Counted from the stretch's first letter, positions 14,980-27,093 are shown. The stretch: 64,000 nt of DNA from DATFQI01 sp963816955 (GCA_963816955.1 CAWFME010000008.1:1-64000), one strand, 5' to 3'. A program made the numbers and translations. The notes: generated by a model from the sequence alone, not told the origin.

Positions 14980-15902
14980 CGGCCCTCCCCCACGCGCGCG
15001 GCGTGCAGCCGCTCGACGTCGAGCGCCCAGCCGCACGCGGGCAGCGGCCGGCCGAAGCGCCCCAGCAGGTCGTCGTAGCGCCCACCGCCGCCGATCGGGG
15101 TGCCGAGCGCGGCGTCGTAGACCTCGAACACCGCGCCGGTGTAGTAGGAGAGCGGGCGCGTGAGGCCGACGTCGAAGATCACCCGCTCCGCCACCGGCCC
15201 GGGCAGCAGGGCGTGCAGGGCGGCCAGCGGCTCGGCCTCGGGGAAGTCGAGGATGTCCGGCCCGCCGCGGCGCTGGGGCAGCGCGAGCAGCTCGGGCGCG
15301 CCGAAGGCCTCGACCTCGCGCGCGAGCCCGACGTAGTCGCGCGTGACGAGCTCGTGCAGGATCTGCGCCCGGACGCGCCCCGTCACTCCAATGCGGTCGA
15401 GAAGCCGCGGGTACAGCGACGCGTCGCCGAGCCCGATCCGCCAGTTCTGCAGCCCGGCCGCCTCGAGCGCCTCGCACAGCACGGTCAGCGCCTCCGCCGT
15501 GCCCTCCGGCCCGGGCGCGCCGACCAGCTCGATGCCCGCCTGGAGCATCTCGCGCGGCTGGCCGCGCTGCGGCTGCACGCTGCGGTAGGCGTGCTGGAAG
15601 TAGCAGAAGCGCAGCGGCACCTCGGCGGTCGGGTAGCGCGAGGCGACCACGCGCGCGATCGGGATCGTCATGTCCGAGCGCAGCGCCAGCACGTCGCCGT
15701 GCTCGTCGAAGAGCTTGTAGGAGGGGTCCGCCGCCGCCGCGTCGCCGCGCACCAGCACCTCCTCGTACTCGAGCGCCGGCGTGGCGACCTCGCCGTAGCC
15801 GCCGGCCTCCATCACGCCGCGGATGCCCTCGGTGATCGCCCGCAGCTCGCGCAGCTCGTCGGGCAGGACGTCGCGCGTGCCGGACGGGATGCGGTGGATC
15901 AC
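14976..15902 (-). CDS. hisZ: ATP phosphoribosyltransferase regulatory subunit HisZ
   Basis: 308 residues from a GTG start (VIHRIPSGTRDVLPDELREL). HisZ is a class II aminoacyl-tRNA synthetase paralogue that binds histidine and controls HisG. Histidyl-tRNA synthetase landmarks remain: PSGTRDVLPDE, LRSDMTIPIARVVASR (motif 2-like), RFCYFQHAYR and a motif 3-like GGGGRYDDLLGRFGRPLPACG. The length is about 100 residues below HisRS, without the anticodon-binding domain. The GTG overlaps the murA stop as GTGA. Adjacent short-form hisG supports HisZ rather than a truncated hisS. Confidence 0.93.
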   Translation of the reverse strand: MIHRIPSGTRDVLPDELRELRAITEGIRGVMEAGGYGEVATPALEYEEVLVRGDAAAADPSYKLFDEHGDVLALRSDMTIPIARVVASRYPTAEVPLRFCYFQHAYRSVQPQRGQPREMLQAGIELVGAPGPEGTAEALTVLCEALEAAGLQNWRIGLGDASLYPRLLDRIGVTGRVRAQILHELVTRDYVGLAREVEAFGAPELLALPQRRGGPDILDFPEAEPLAALHALLPGPVAERVIFDVGLTRPLSYYTGAVFEVYDAALGTPIGGGGRYDDLLGRFGRPLPACGWALDVERLHAARVGEGR

Positions 15903-17182
15903 GCCGCTTGGCGCTCGATGTTGGCGCCGAGTCCTTGGAGGCGCTCGTCGATCCGCTCGTAGCCGCGGTCGATCTGCTCGACGTTGTGGATCTCGCTGAC
16001 GCCGTCCGCGCACAGCGCGGCGATCAGCATCGCCATGCCGGCGCGGATGTCCGGCGAGGACAGCCGTTCGCCGCGCAGCTTGCGCGGGCCGATGATGATC
16101 GCCCGGTGCGGGTCGCAGATCGTGATCTCGGCGCCCATGGTGATCAGCTTGTCGACGAAGAACAGCCGGTTCTCGAACATCTTCTCGAAGATCAGCACGG
16201 AGCCGGCGGCCTGCGTGGCCAGCGCCACCGCGATCGAGGTGAGGTCGGCTGGGAAGGCCGGCCACGGCCCGTCCTCGATCTTCGACTGGTAGTCGCCGGC
16301 GTCGCGCTCGACGCGCAGCTCCTGGCCTCCGGGCACGAAGCAATGGCCGTCGCGCATCTCGCTGCGCAGGCCGAGCCGCTGGAACGCCAGCCGGATCATC
16401 CGCAGGTCGTCGGCGACGCAGTCCTTGATCGTCAGCTCGCCGCCCGTCACGCCCGCCAGCGCCATGAACGACCCGATCTCGATGTGGTCGGGCGATACGG
16501 CGTGCTCGCAGCCGCCGAGCTCGGAGAGCCCGTGGACCGTCATCACGTTGGAGCCGATGCCCTCGATCGCCGCGCCCATCTTCACGAGCATGCGCGCGAG
16601 GTCTTGGACGTGCGGCTCGGAGGCGGCGTTGCGGATCGTCGTCGTGCCGTCGATCAGGGCGGCGGCCATCAGCGCGTTCTCCGTGCCCATCACGGACGGC
16701 TCGTCCATGAAGAAGTCGCACGCCTGCAGGCCGCCCGGCGATCGTATGTGTATGTCGCGGCCATGCTCAACCGTCGCGCCGAGCGCGCGGAACGCATCAA
16801 GATGCGGGTCCAGACGGCGGCGGCCGATCACGTCGCCGCCGGGCGGCGGCATCAGCGCGGCGCCGAAGCGCGTCAGCAGCGGGCCGGCGACCAGGAACGA
16901 GGCGCGGATCGGCTCGGCGAGCGCCGTGTCGACCTGCGTCTTGCCCGCACCATCGCCGCGCAGGGCGACGGTGTTCTCGCCGCGGCGCTCGACGTTCACG
17001 CCAAGGTCGGCGAGCAGCGAGAGCATGGCCTCGACGTCCCGGATGACCGGGACGTTGTGCAGCACGATCTCCTCGGCGGTGAGGAGGCTGCAGGCCAGCA
17101 GCGGGAGCGCGGCGTTCTTGTTGCCTGCGGGCACGATCGTGCCCGAGAGCGGCACGCCGCCTTCGATGACGAACTTCTCCAC
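15899..17182 (-). CDS. murA: UDP-N-acetylglucosamine 1-carboxyvinyltransferase MurA (Asp-type)
   Basis: 427 residues from a GTG start (MEKFVIEGGVPLSGTIVPAGNKNAALPLLA). MurA adds enolpyruvate from PEP to UDP-GlcNAc, the first committed step of peptidoglycan synthesis in the cytosol. The active-site loop reads PPPGGDVIGRRRLDPHL, with Asp117 where the fosfomycin-sensitive enzymes have Cys. Asp at this position is known from mycobacteria and chlamydiae and prevents fosfomycin alkylation. Asn and Lys of the NKNAALP substrate motif are intact. It heads the his operon and is coupled to hisZ by GTGA. Confidence 0.96.
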   Translation of the reverse strand: MEKFVIEGGVPLSGTIVPAGNKNAALPLLACSLLTAEEIVLHNVPVIRDVEAMLSLLADLGVNVERRGENTVALRGDGAGKTQVDTALAEPIRASFLVAGPLLTRFGAALMPPPGGDVIGRRRLDPHLDAFRALGATVEHGRDIHIRSPGGLQACDFFMDEPSVMGTENALMAAALIDGTTTIRNAASEPHVQDLARMLVKMGAAIEGIGSNVMTVHGLSELGGCEHAVSPDHIEIGSFMALAGVTGGELTIKDCVADDLRMIRLAFQRLGLRSEMRDGHCFVPGGQELRVERDAGDYQSKIEDGPWPAFPADLTSIAVALATQAAGSVLIFEKMFENRLFFVDKLITMGAEITICDPHRAIIIGPRKLRGERLSSPDIRAGMAMLIAALCADGVSEIHNVEQIDRGYERIDERLQGLGANIERQAA

Positions 17183-17203
17183 GGGGCGGCTAACTTAACA
17201 GGG
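17183..17203. promoter_or_regulatory. Compact divergent promoter murA / HD-protein gene
   Basis: Only 21 bases separate the two GTG starts. On plus, TAACTT (17191-17196) ends 7 bases before the GTG at 17204. On minus, TAAGTT (17192-17197) ends 9 bases before the murA GTG. The two -10 boxes overlap, so the two units may compete. Confidence 0.5.
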
Positions 17204-17794
17204 GTGCCGGAGCCCCTGAATCGAGAGCAGGCGTGGGATCTCGTCCGCGAATGGACGGCGTCGGAGTCGCTCCGCCGCCATATGCTCGCCGTCGAGGCCG
17301 CCATGCGCGCCTACGCGCCCCGCTTCGACGGGGACGTGGAGACGTGGGGCATGGTCGGGCTGCTGCACGACCTCGACTACGAGCGCCATCCGGACCTGGA
17401 GACCGGCCACCCGCGGATCGCGCTGAAGGAGTTGGAGTCGCGCGGGTTCTCGCAGGAGTTCGTGCGCGCGGTCGCCTCCCACGCGGACTTCCTGGAGGTC
17501 TCGCGCGACAGCCCGATGGAGAAGACCCTGTTCGCGGTCGACGAGCTGTGCGGCTTCCTGATGGCGTGCGCGTACGTGCGCCCGCAGGGGATCCACGGCA
17601 TGACGCCCAAGTCGGTCAAGAAGAAGATGAAGACGCCCGCCTTCGCGGCGGCCATCAACCGCGAGGAGCTCCGCGAGGGCGCAGAGCAGCTCGGCGTGGA
17701 CTTCGACGAGCACCTCGCGTTCGTGATCGCGGCGCTCGAGGAGCGCTCCGCGGAGCTGGCGCTCGACGGCGCCGAGCCCGCCCCTTCCGCGTAG
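17204..17794 (+). CDS. HD-domain hydrolase family protein
   Basis: 196 residues from a GTG start (VPEPLNREQAWDLVREW). The HD signature is visible as HMLAVEAAMRAYA, GLLHDLDYERHPD and AVASHADFLEV, the H...HD...D metal-site pattern of HD/HDIG phosphohydrolases. Its C-terminal half is basic (KSVKKKMKTPAF) and matches the short HDIG-domain proteins common in anaerobes and actinobacteria. The nucleotide or metabolite substrate is unknown. The frame is open much further upstream, but that part is antisense to murA. Its stop codon TAG forms part of the next gene's -10 box. Confidence 0.8.
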   Translation: MPEPLNREQAWDLVREWTASESLRRHMLAVEAAMRAYAPRFDGDVETWGMVGLLHDLDYERHPDLETGHPRIALKELESRGFSQEFVRAVASHADFLEVSRDSPMEKTLFAVDELCGFLMACAYVRPQGIHGMTPKSVKKKMKTPAFAAAINREELREGAEQLGVDFDEHLAFVIAALEERSAELALDGAEPAPSA

Positions 17795-17797
17795 GCT
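17792..17797 (+). promoter_or_regulatory. -10 box TAGGCT for the dehydrogenase gene
   Basis: TAGGCT ends 7 bases before the ATG at 17805. Its TAG is the stop codon of the HD-domain gene. Confidence 0.5.
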
Positions 17798-17804
17798 GCG
17801 GGCG

Positions 17805-18914
17805 ATGGCGCCACTGAAGATCATCGTCCTGGAGGGCGACCAGACCGGTCAGGAGCTGCTCGAGCAGTCCGTGCGCGTGCTCGACCCGGAGCTGCTCGGC
17901 CTCGAGCTCGAGCTCGAGCACTACGACCTGTCGCTGGAGAAGCGGCGCAAGACCGGCAACGAGATCGTCCACGAGGCCGCGCGCGCGATGCGCGAGGCCG
18001 GCTTCGGGCTCAAGGCGGCCACCATCACGCCCGAGGGCAAGGACGACGTCGGCTCCCCCAACCGCATCCTGCGCGAGGAGGTCGACGGCAAGGTGATCGT
18101 GCGCACGGGGCGGCGGATCCCCGGCGTGGTCGGGCCCGTCTCGGGCGTGCACCATCCGATCTCCGTCGTGCGCATGGCGGTCGAGGACGCCTACGGAGCG
18201 AAGCAGTGGCGCGAGGGCGACGAGGGCGCCGACGACGAGCAGGCCTTCCGGACCGAGAAGGTCACGCGCTCGACGTGCCGCGCCGTCGCCGAGTACGCCT
18301 TCCGCACCGCGGAGCGCATGGGCGGCGAGACGCGCGTCTACGGCGGGCCGAAGTGGACCGTCTCCCCCGTCTATGAGGGCATGCTCAAGGAAGAGCTCGA
18401 CGCGGCCGCCTCCCGCCATCCCGACGTGCCCTACGTGCCGGTCCTGATCGACGCGACCTACGCCGGCCTGCTGACGGGCGCCACGGACACGCCGCTCGTG
18501 ATCCCGGCGCTCAACCGCGACGGCGACTGCCTCTCGGACCTCGTGCTGCCGATGTTCGGCTCGATCGCGGGCGCGGAGTCGATCCTGCTGGCCTTCGACG
18601 ACGACTACGCGGTCGACGTCGCGATGGCGGAGGCGCCGCACGGCACGGCGCCCTCGCTGAAGGGCAAGGACCTCGCGAACCCGATGGCGATGCTGCTCGC
18701 CTGCGGAGCGCTGCTTCAGTACGCGGCGGGCAAGGGCTTCGAGGGTGCCGAGCGCGCCTCGCGCGCGGTCTACGAGAGCGTGCTCGAGACCACCGCCGGC
18801 GGCGTCAAGACGATCGACCTCGGCGGCCACGCGGGGACGACCGAGTTCACCGACGCGGTGCTCGAGAAGATCCGCACGAAGGTCGACATCTGGTCGACCC
18901 TCGGCTCCCGCTGA
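17805..18914 (+). CDS. Isocitrate/isopropylmalate dehydrogenase family protein
   Basis: 369 residues. These enzymes oxidise and decarboxylate 2R,3S-hydroxy acids with NAD(P)+ and Mg2+. The N-terminal loop reads LEGDQTGQELLE instead of the usual GDGIGPE, a divergent form. Other landmarks are present: SPNRILREEVDGKVIVRTGRR (substrate arginines), NRDGDCLSDLVLPMFGSIAGAES (Mg Asp residues) and AEAPHGTAPSLKGKDLANPMAML (cofactor loop). A separate authentic leuB lies at 37-38 kb, so this copy is more likely an NAD(P)-isocitrate dehydrogenase or an uncharacterised paralogue. It follows the HD gene with a 10-base gap and a leaderless promoter. Confidence 0.8.
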   Translation: MAPLKIIVLEGDQTGQELLEQSVRVLDPELLGLELELEHYDLSLEKRRKTGNEIVHEAARAMREAGFGLKAATITPEGKDDVGSPNRILREEVDGKVIVRTGRRIPGVVGPVSGVHHPISVVRMAVEDAYGAKQWREGDEGADDEQAFRTEKVTRSTCRAVAEYAFRTAERMGGETRVYGGPKWTVSPVYEGMLKEELDAAASRHPDVPYVPVLIDATYAGLLTGATDTPLVIPALNRDGDCLSDLVLPMFGSIAGAESILLAFDDDYAVDVAMAEAPHGTAPSLKGKDLANPMAMLLACGALLQYAAGKGFEGAERASRAVYESVLETTAGGVKTIDLGGHAGTTEFTDAVLEKIRTKVDIWSTLGSR

Positions 18915-18919
18915 GCCAC

Positions 18920-18949
18920 TGCAAGATCGGTTGCAGAACACGCGTTCTG
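18920..18949 (+). terminator. Tandem small hairpins after the dehydrogenase gene
   Basis: TGCAA-GATCGG-TTGCA (18920-18935) is followed by and partly shares bases with CAGAAC-ACGC-GTTCTG (18934-18949), a perfect 6-bp stem with a 4-base loop. They begin six bases past the stop codon. No T-run follows, so the terminator call is inference. Confidence 0.4.
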
Positions 18950-19045
18950 GAGGCGCGGCGCAGAGCCAAATCGGGGTTTCCAGAGCGGTCCCGGACCCCG
19001 GATCTTGCGGTTTCCGTCCGGTGGCGGTCATAGGTTTCCGAACAC

Positions 19046-19390
19046 ATGTTCCCCCCGCTGACCGATTCCCGCCGCCCGCAGAAGCGCTCGTTCGCAGCGC
19101 TGGTGCGCGACGCCGTGGACACGGCGCTGGCGTTCGCAACGCTGGGTGAGGCAACGTCGCAGGGCTTCGATGAGGAGCCCACCGCGACACCGTCGTCCAC
19201 CGCTCTCGAGCGGAAGGCGGCCACCGCCCCCAGCACCGAGCACCCGCATCGCCGGCAGGTCGGTCGCACCCCGCGCAGGCGCCGCCCAGGAGAGTCGGCG
19301 CCCCGCGCACAGGTCTGCGTCACGCCGGTTCATCGCCCGGCACGGCGCGACCGCCCACAGAGCCGGTCGTTCTCGAGACCGGCCTCCTAG
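19046..19390 (+). CDS. Small hypothetical protein
   Basis: 114 residues (MFPPLTDSRRPQKRSFAAL...). I do not recognise it. The first 40 residues (VRDAVDTALAFATLGEAT) could form a helix. The rest is Pro/Arg/Thr-rich and very basic, with HPHRRQVGRTPRRRRPGES, and is probably disordered. A TAGGTT box lies 9 bases before the ATG, a little further than elsewhere. The frame has the expected G/C-rich third positions, and the antisense frames look worse. It sits between the dehydrogenase and a structured gap. It could be a nucleic-acid-binding small protein, or not a gene at all. Confidence 0.4.
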   Translation: MFPPLTDSRRPQKRSFAALVRDAVDTALAFATLGEATSQGFDEEPTATPSSTALERKAATAPSTEHPHRRQVGRTPRRRRPGESAPRAQVCVTPVHRPARRDRPQSRSFSRPAS

Positions 19391-19740
19391 GTCGCCGCCC
19401 GCCGGCCGGGAGAGACTGGGAGGTCTCCAGAGAGCCGGACGGGCAGGCGCCCCAGCTTCACCTCGCCCTCGGGCCGCCCTCCGGGGCGGCCCGCGAGCGC
19501 GCCACCCGCGCGGGCGGGTCCTCAGGCGCGGCGACGCGGGTTAGATGCCAACCGACCGCCGAGTGGCATCTGCGTTCCCTCTGCGGGAACGCAGGTGCCA
19601 CTCGACGCCTCGCGGTGCTCGCTCGCGTTCGCTCCCTCCTCCGTACGTGCCCGCCGTTCAAGCGCCGGGCGCACCGGCGCGGCCGATGGCGCCAGCCGGC
19701 GCCGGCGGCGCGCCCGCCCGGGCGCAGGTAGGCTCAGAAC
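19391..19740. other. Structured intergenic region with strong hairpins
   Basis: This 350-base gap has no convincing gene. It holds a perfect 10-bp stem with loop TCCG (CGGGCCGCCC at 19470-19479, GGGCGGCCCG at 19484-19493). A second hairpin of 20 bp with one G-T pair has arms 19560-19579 and 19585-19604. The left arm of the second can alternatively pair with GATGCCA at 19544-19550 through TGGCATC (19564-19570). Possible roles are termination of the small hypothetical gene or a regulatory RNA. Confidence 0.5.
19729..19734 (+). promoter_or_regulatory. -10 box TAGGCT, leaderless start of the GNAT gene
   Basis: TAGGCT is followed by 6 bases and the ATG at 19741. Confidence 0.5.
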
Positions 19741-20391
19741 ATGGCCGGGAGCGTCGAGACGGAGCGGCTGCGCCTGGAGCCGTGGGACCGGCGCGCGCAC
19801 ACTCCCGGGCTCGAGGAGCTCAACTCGGACACGGAGGTGATGCGGTTCATCACCGGCGGGGCGCCGATGACGCGCGTGGAGTCGCAGGTCCAGTCCGACC
19901 GGATCGCCGAGCACTGGCGGACCTACGCCTTCGGGCTGTGGGCGGCGATCGAAGCGGCGAGCGGGCGGATGGTCGGCTTCGCGGGGCTCGCCCATCCGCT
20001 GTGGCTGCCCGGCTGGAACCGCTCGGTCGAGGTCGGCTGGCGCTTCGCCCGCGACGCCTGGGGGAACGGCTACGCCACCGAGGCCGGCCTGGCCGGCCTG
20101 CGATACGGCTTCGAGCGGCTCGGCCTCCGCGAGATCATCTCGCTCATCCACCCGGAGAACGCGCGCTCGCTCGCTGTCGCCGGCCGCCTCGGGATGGCGC
20201 AGCGCGACCGCCTGCCGCACCCCCAGCGCCCGCACGAGCTCGCGATCTACGCCGCCGCGGCGCCCGAGGGTAGCCCTCGCCCGCCGGAGGCCGCCTCGGC
20301 GGCGCCCGCCAGGGGCCGGCCTCGGCAACGCCCGCCGGAGGCCGCCGCGGCGGGCTTAACGACGACGAGCCGCCCTAGGGGCGGCTCGTGA
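19741..20391 (+). CDS. GNAT-family N-acetyltransferase (RimJ-like)
   Basis: 216 residues. The GNAT domain spans about 1-175: METERLRLEPW-type start (VETERLRLEPWDRRAH), TGGAPMTRVES, VGWRFARDAWGNGYATEAG (acetyl-CoA pyrophosphate loop R/Q-x-x-G-x-G/A region) and ISLIHPENARSLAVAGRLGM. It transfers acetyl from acetyl-CoA to an unknown amine such as a protein N-terminus or small molecule. The last 40 residues are low-complexity Pro/Ala/Arg encoded by two in-frame copies of an 18-bp repeat and by terminator-like hairpins, and they are not part of the GNAT fold. The gene converges on the rRNA operon. Confidence 0.85.
   Translation: MAGSVETERLRLEPWDRRAHTPGLEELNSDTEVMRFITGGAPMTRVESQVQSDRIAEHWRTYAFGLWAAIEAASGRMVGFAGLAHPLWLPGWNRSVEVGWRFARDAWGNGYATEAGLAGLRYGFERLGLREIISLIHPENARSLAVAGRLGMAQRDRLPHPQRPHELAIYAAAAPEGSPRPPEAASAAPARGRPRQRPPEAAAAGLTTTSRPRGGS
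20330..20388 (-). terminator. Tandem hairpins downstream of the rRNA operon
   Basis: A perfect 10-bp stem with a 3-base loop (CGAGCCGCCC at 20366-20375, GGGCGGCTCG at 20379-20388) lies about 12 bases past the 5S 3' end. A second GCCCGCC/GGCGGGC stem (20330-20355) follows. They would stop rRNA transcription and also sit inside the 3' end of the convergent GNAT gene. No strong T-tract is present. Confidence 0.55.
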
Positions 20392-20399
20392 GTGAAGAA

Positions 20400-20515
20400 C
20401 CGGCGGCGACCTACTCTCCCAGGCCCGTGAAGGCCAAGTACCATCGGCGCTGTGGGGCTTAACTGCTCTGTTCGGAATGGGAAGAGGTGTTTCCCCCACG
20501 CTAAAGCCACCGGAA
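20400..20515 (-). rRNA. rrf: 5S ribosomal RNA
   Basis: Reading the minus strand from about 20515, the sequence starts TCCGGTGGCTTTAGCG, contains the conserved CCCATTCCGAACAG (loop B/C) and GATGGTACTTGG regions, and closes with GGTCGCCGCCGG, complementary to the 5' end. The length is about 116 nt. Ends are by alignment to the family by eye, accurate to a few bases. Confidence 0.93.
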
Positions 20516-20581
20516 ATTGTTCGAGACCGCGGCGCGCCGCCGGCGCACGAGGCGCTGGCGAGGACCGCGCCACGCGGACCC

Positions 20582-20597
20582 TCAAAACTGCACAACC
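20582..20597 (-). other. 23S precursor processing stem, 3' half
   Basis: TCAAAACTGCACAACC (plus strand) is complementary, with one mismatch, to 23715-23730 on the other side of 23S. Such stems enclose pre-23S RNA and are cut by RNase III. Confidence 0.7.
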
Positions 20598-20621
20598 GCC
20601 AACACGGATATCAAAAATATC

Positions 20622-25505
<4,884 letters not shown>

Positions 25506-25703
25506 AACTTCTCAACGTAGAGCTGTCAATGCATCACACGAGGGGCTGCTCGTACACATGGAGCAAGCCCGGATGCGTCGACGGGGTACTGCTGTACTGC
25601 TTGAATTCTGGCTGCCACAAGCCCCGAGGGGCCGGCGGCAGGTCGAACCTGGACGCACACTCCGAATACGGCTCCCGCACGGATGCGGGCACCGACTCGA
25701 GGT

Positions 25704-25730
25704 GCGCATGCTGTTGAGTTTTCAAAGACC
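25704..25730 (-). other. 16S precursor processing stem, 5' half
   Basis: On the minus strand this reads GGTCTTTGAAAACTCAACAG and continues with CATGCGC. It is complementary over about 27 bases, with one or two mismatches, to 23767-23793 in the spacer. It also contains the CTTTGAAAACT motif that acts as a boxA-like antitermination site in Gram-positive rrn leaders. Confidence 0.75.
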
Positions 25731-25810
25731 GCCGCGCCTCTGCTCTGGAGGGGACTCCTCCGTGTGAGGCTCCCGGGGCGGCCTGGATCGGCCTCCCGAG
25801 CGGGCAGCAG

Positions 25811-25838
25811 AGTCTAGCGCATCCCTTCGGAGTCTCAA
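25811..25838 (-). promoter_or_regulatory. rRNA operon promoter
   Basis: Minus strand: -35 TTGAGA (25833-25838), a 16-base spacer and -10 TAGACT (25811-25816). It lies about 310 bases upstream of mature 16S and about 50 bases past the tyrS 3' end. The 25506-25810 leader holds no gene; it contains processing and boxA-like elements and GC-rich hairpins. Confidence 0.7.
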
Positions 25839-25890
25839 CCCCTCGGAAGCGCCCGTCCTCTGCGGCGGCGCGGGACTGTAGCAGTAGCTC

Positions 25891-27075
25891 TCAGACGACC
25901 CGCAGCCGCCGGAAGCGGCGCTTGCCGACCTGCAGCACGCGGCCGTCCAGAGCGGTGCCCGGGAGGTCCAGCACGTCCGCCGCGAGCGGCTCCCCGTCGA
26001 GCTTGACGGCGCCCTAGGCCAGGTGCCGGCGCGCCTCGGAGCGCGAGCCGCCGAAGACCGCGGCGATCAGCTCCGGCAGGTGCACGTCTCCGCCGCCGGC
26101 CTCGACGGCGGCCTCCTCGATCTCCTCGGGCAGCTCGTGGGAGACGAACACGCGGTCGAAGCCCGCCTCGGCCTCCGCGGCGGCCGCCTCGCCGTGGAAG
26201 CGGGTCACCAGCGCGCGCGCGAGGGCGCGCTTGGCGTCGCGCGGCCCGAGCTCCTCCGGCACCGGCGTCCCGAGCAGCAGGTCGTACCACTCGGGCAGCG
26301 AGGCGTCGGGGATCGAGAGCGTCTTGCCGTACATGTCGCCGGGCGGCTCGGTGATCCCGATGTGGTTGCCGAGCGACTTGGACATCTTCTGCACGCCGTC
26401 GGTGCCCGCCAGCAGCGGCACGGTGAGGATCGACTGCTGCGGCTGCCCGTAGGCGGACTGGACGGCGCGGCCCATCAGCAGGTTGAAGGTCTGGTCGGTG
26501 CCGCCGATCTCGACGTCGGCCTTGACCGCGACGGAGTCATAGCCCTGCAGGACGGGGTACAGGAGCTCGAGCATGGAGATCGGCTCGCTCGCCGCCCAGC
26601 GCTTGGAGAAGTCGTCGCGCTCGAGGATCTGCGCGACGGTGACGGTGCGCACGAGCCGGAACAGGTCCTCCATCGGCATGTCCAGCCACTCGGAGTTGAA
26701 GCGCACCTCGAGCCGCTCGTCGTCGGCCAGCACCTTGGTCGCCTGCTCCACGTACGTGCGCGCGTGCGCGTCGATCTCCTCGCCGGAGAGCACGGGCCGC
26801 AGCGCCGAGCGTCCGCTGGGATCCCCGACGCGGGCGGTGTAGTCGCCGATGATGAGCACGACCGTGTGGCCGCCGTCCTGGAACTCGCGCAGCTTCTGCA
26901 GCACCACCGTGTGGCCGAGGTGCAGGTCGGCCGCCGTCGGGTCCAGGCCGAGCTTGACGCGCAGCGGGCGGCCGCTCGCCAGCTTCTCCGCCAGCGCGCC
27001 GCGGGGGAGGTCGTCGACGGCGTTGCGCGCGAGGTGCGCCGCCGTTTCGGCGGCCTCCGGGGCCGTTTTCTCCAT
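25891..27075 (-). CDS. tyrS: Tyrosyl-tRNA synthetase with in-frame amber codon before the end of the S4 domain
   Basis: TyrS charges tRNA-Tyr with tyrosine. From the ATG at 27073-27075 (MEKTAPEAAETAAHLARN) the frame shows the HIGH motif ADLHLGHTV, tyrosine-binding GIDPT-like LGLDPTAADLH, GGTDQTFNLLMGR and KMSKSLGNHI. It stops at codon 354 with TAG (26014-26016), inside the C-terminal S4 domain just after SRSEARRHLA. Beyond the TAG the same frame continues with GAVKLDGEPLAADVLDLPGT and on to VGKRRFRRLRVV, then TGA at 25891-25893, which completes a normal S4 domain. The family usually has Gln at the TAG position, so a single C-to-T change (CAG to TAG) explains it. Truncated product 353 residues, full 394. 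A TAGCAT box lies 8 bases before this ATG. Confidence 0.9.
26014..26016 (-). other. In-frame TAG codon in tyrS
   Basis: Minus-strand context GCC TAG GGC. The 40 codons downstream stay in frame, keep S4-domain sequence and use normal codons, so the coding sequence is otherwise undecayed. TAG is an ordinary stop codon elsewhere in this window (for example yggS, hisF, leuC), so genome-wide recoding is ruled out. Confidence 0.85.
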
Positions 27076-27083
27076 CCGGCCCA

Positions 27084-27093
27084 ATGCTAGTGT
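27084..27093. promoter_or_regulatory. Overlapping divergent -10 boxes tyrS / PBP gene
   Basis: Minus: TAGCAT (27084-27089), 8 bases before the tyrS ATG. Plus: TAGTGT (27088-27093), about 40 bases before the ATG at 27133. The two boxes share CTAG bases, so the two genes may be expressed in competition. Confidence 0.45.

Noticed and set aside
15908..17203. Long plus-strand frame upstream of the HD-domain gene
   Set aside because: It is antisense to murA, low-complexity Asp/Arg/Ala, and the promoter box sits just before the GTG at 17204.
19604..19740. Continuation of a coding frame into the GNAT start region
   Set aside because: The leaderless box and clear GNAT N-terminus at 19741 fix the start; upstream frames lack family sequence.
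25600..25700. A GGTTCGA T-loop-like sequence in the rRNA leader, possible tRNA
   Set aside because: No 7-bp acceptor stem, anticodon arm or correct spacing could be assembled around it.
26014..26016. Pyrrolysine insertion or genome-wide recoding of TAG
   Set aside because: TAG ends many normal genes here (yggS, hisF, leuC, serA), and the family residue at this site is glutamine, one base change from TAG.
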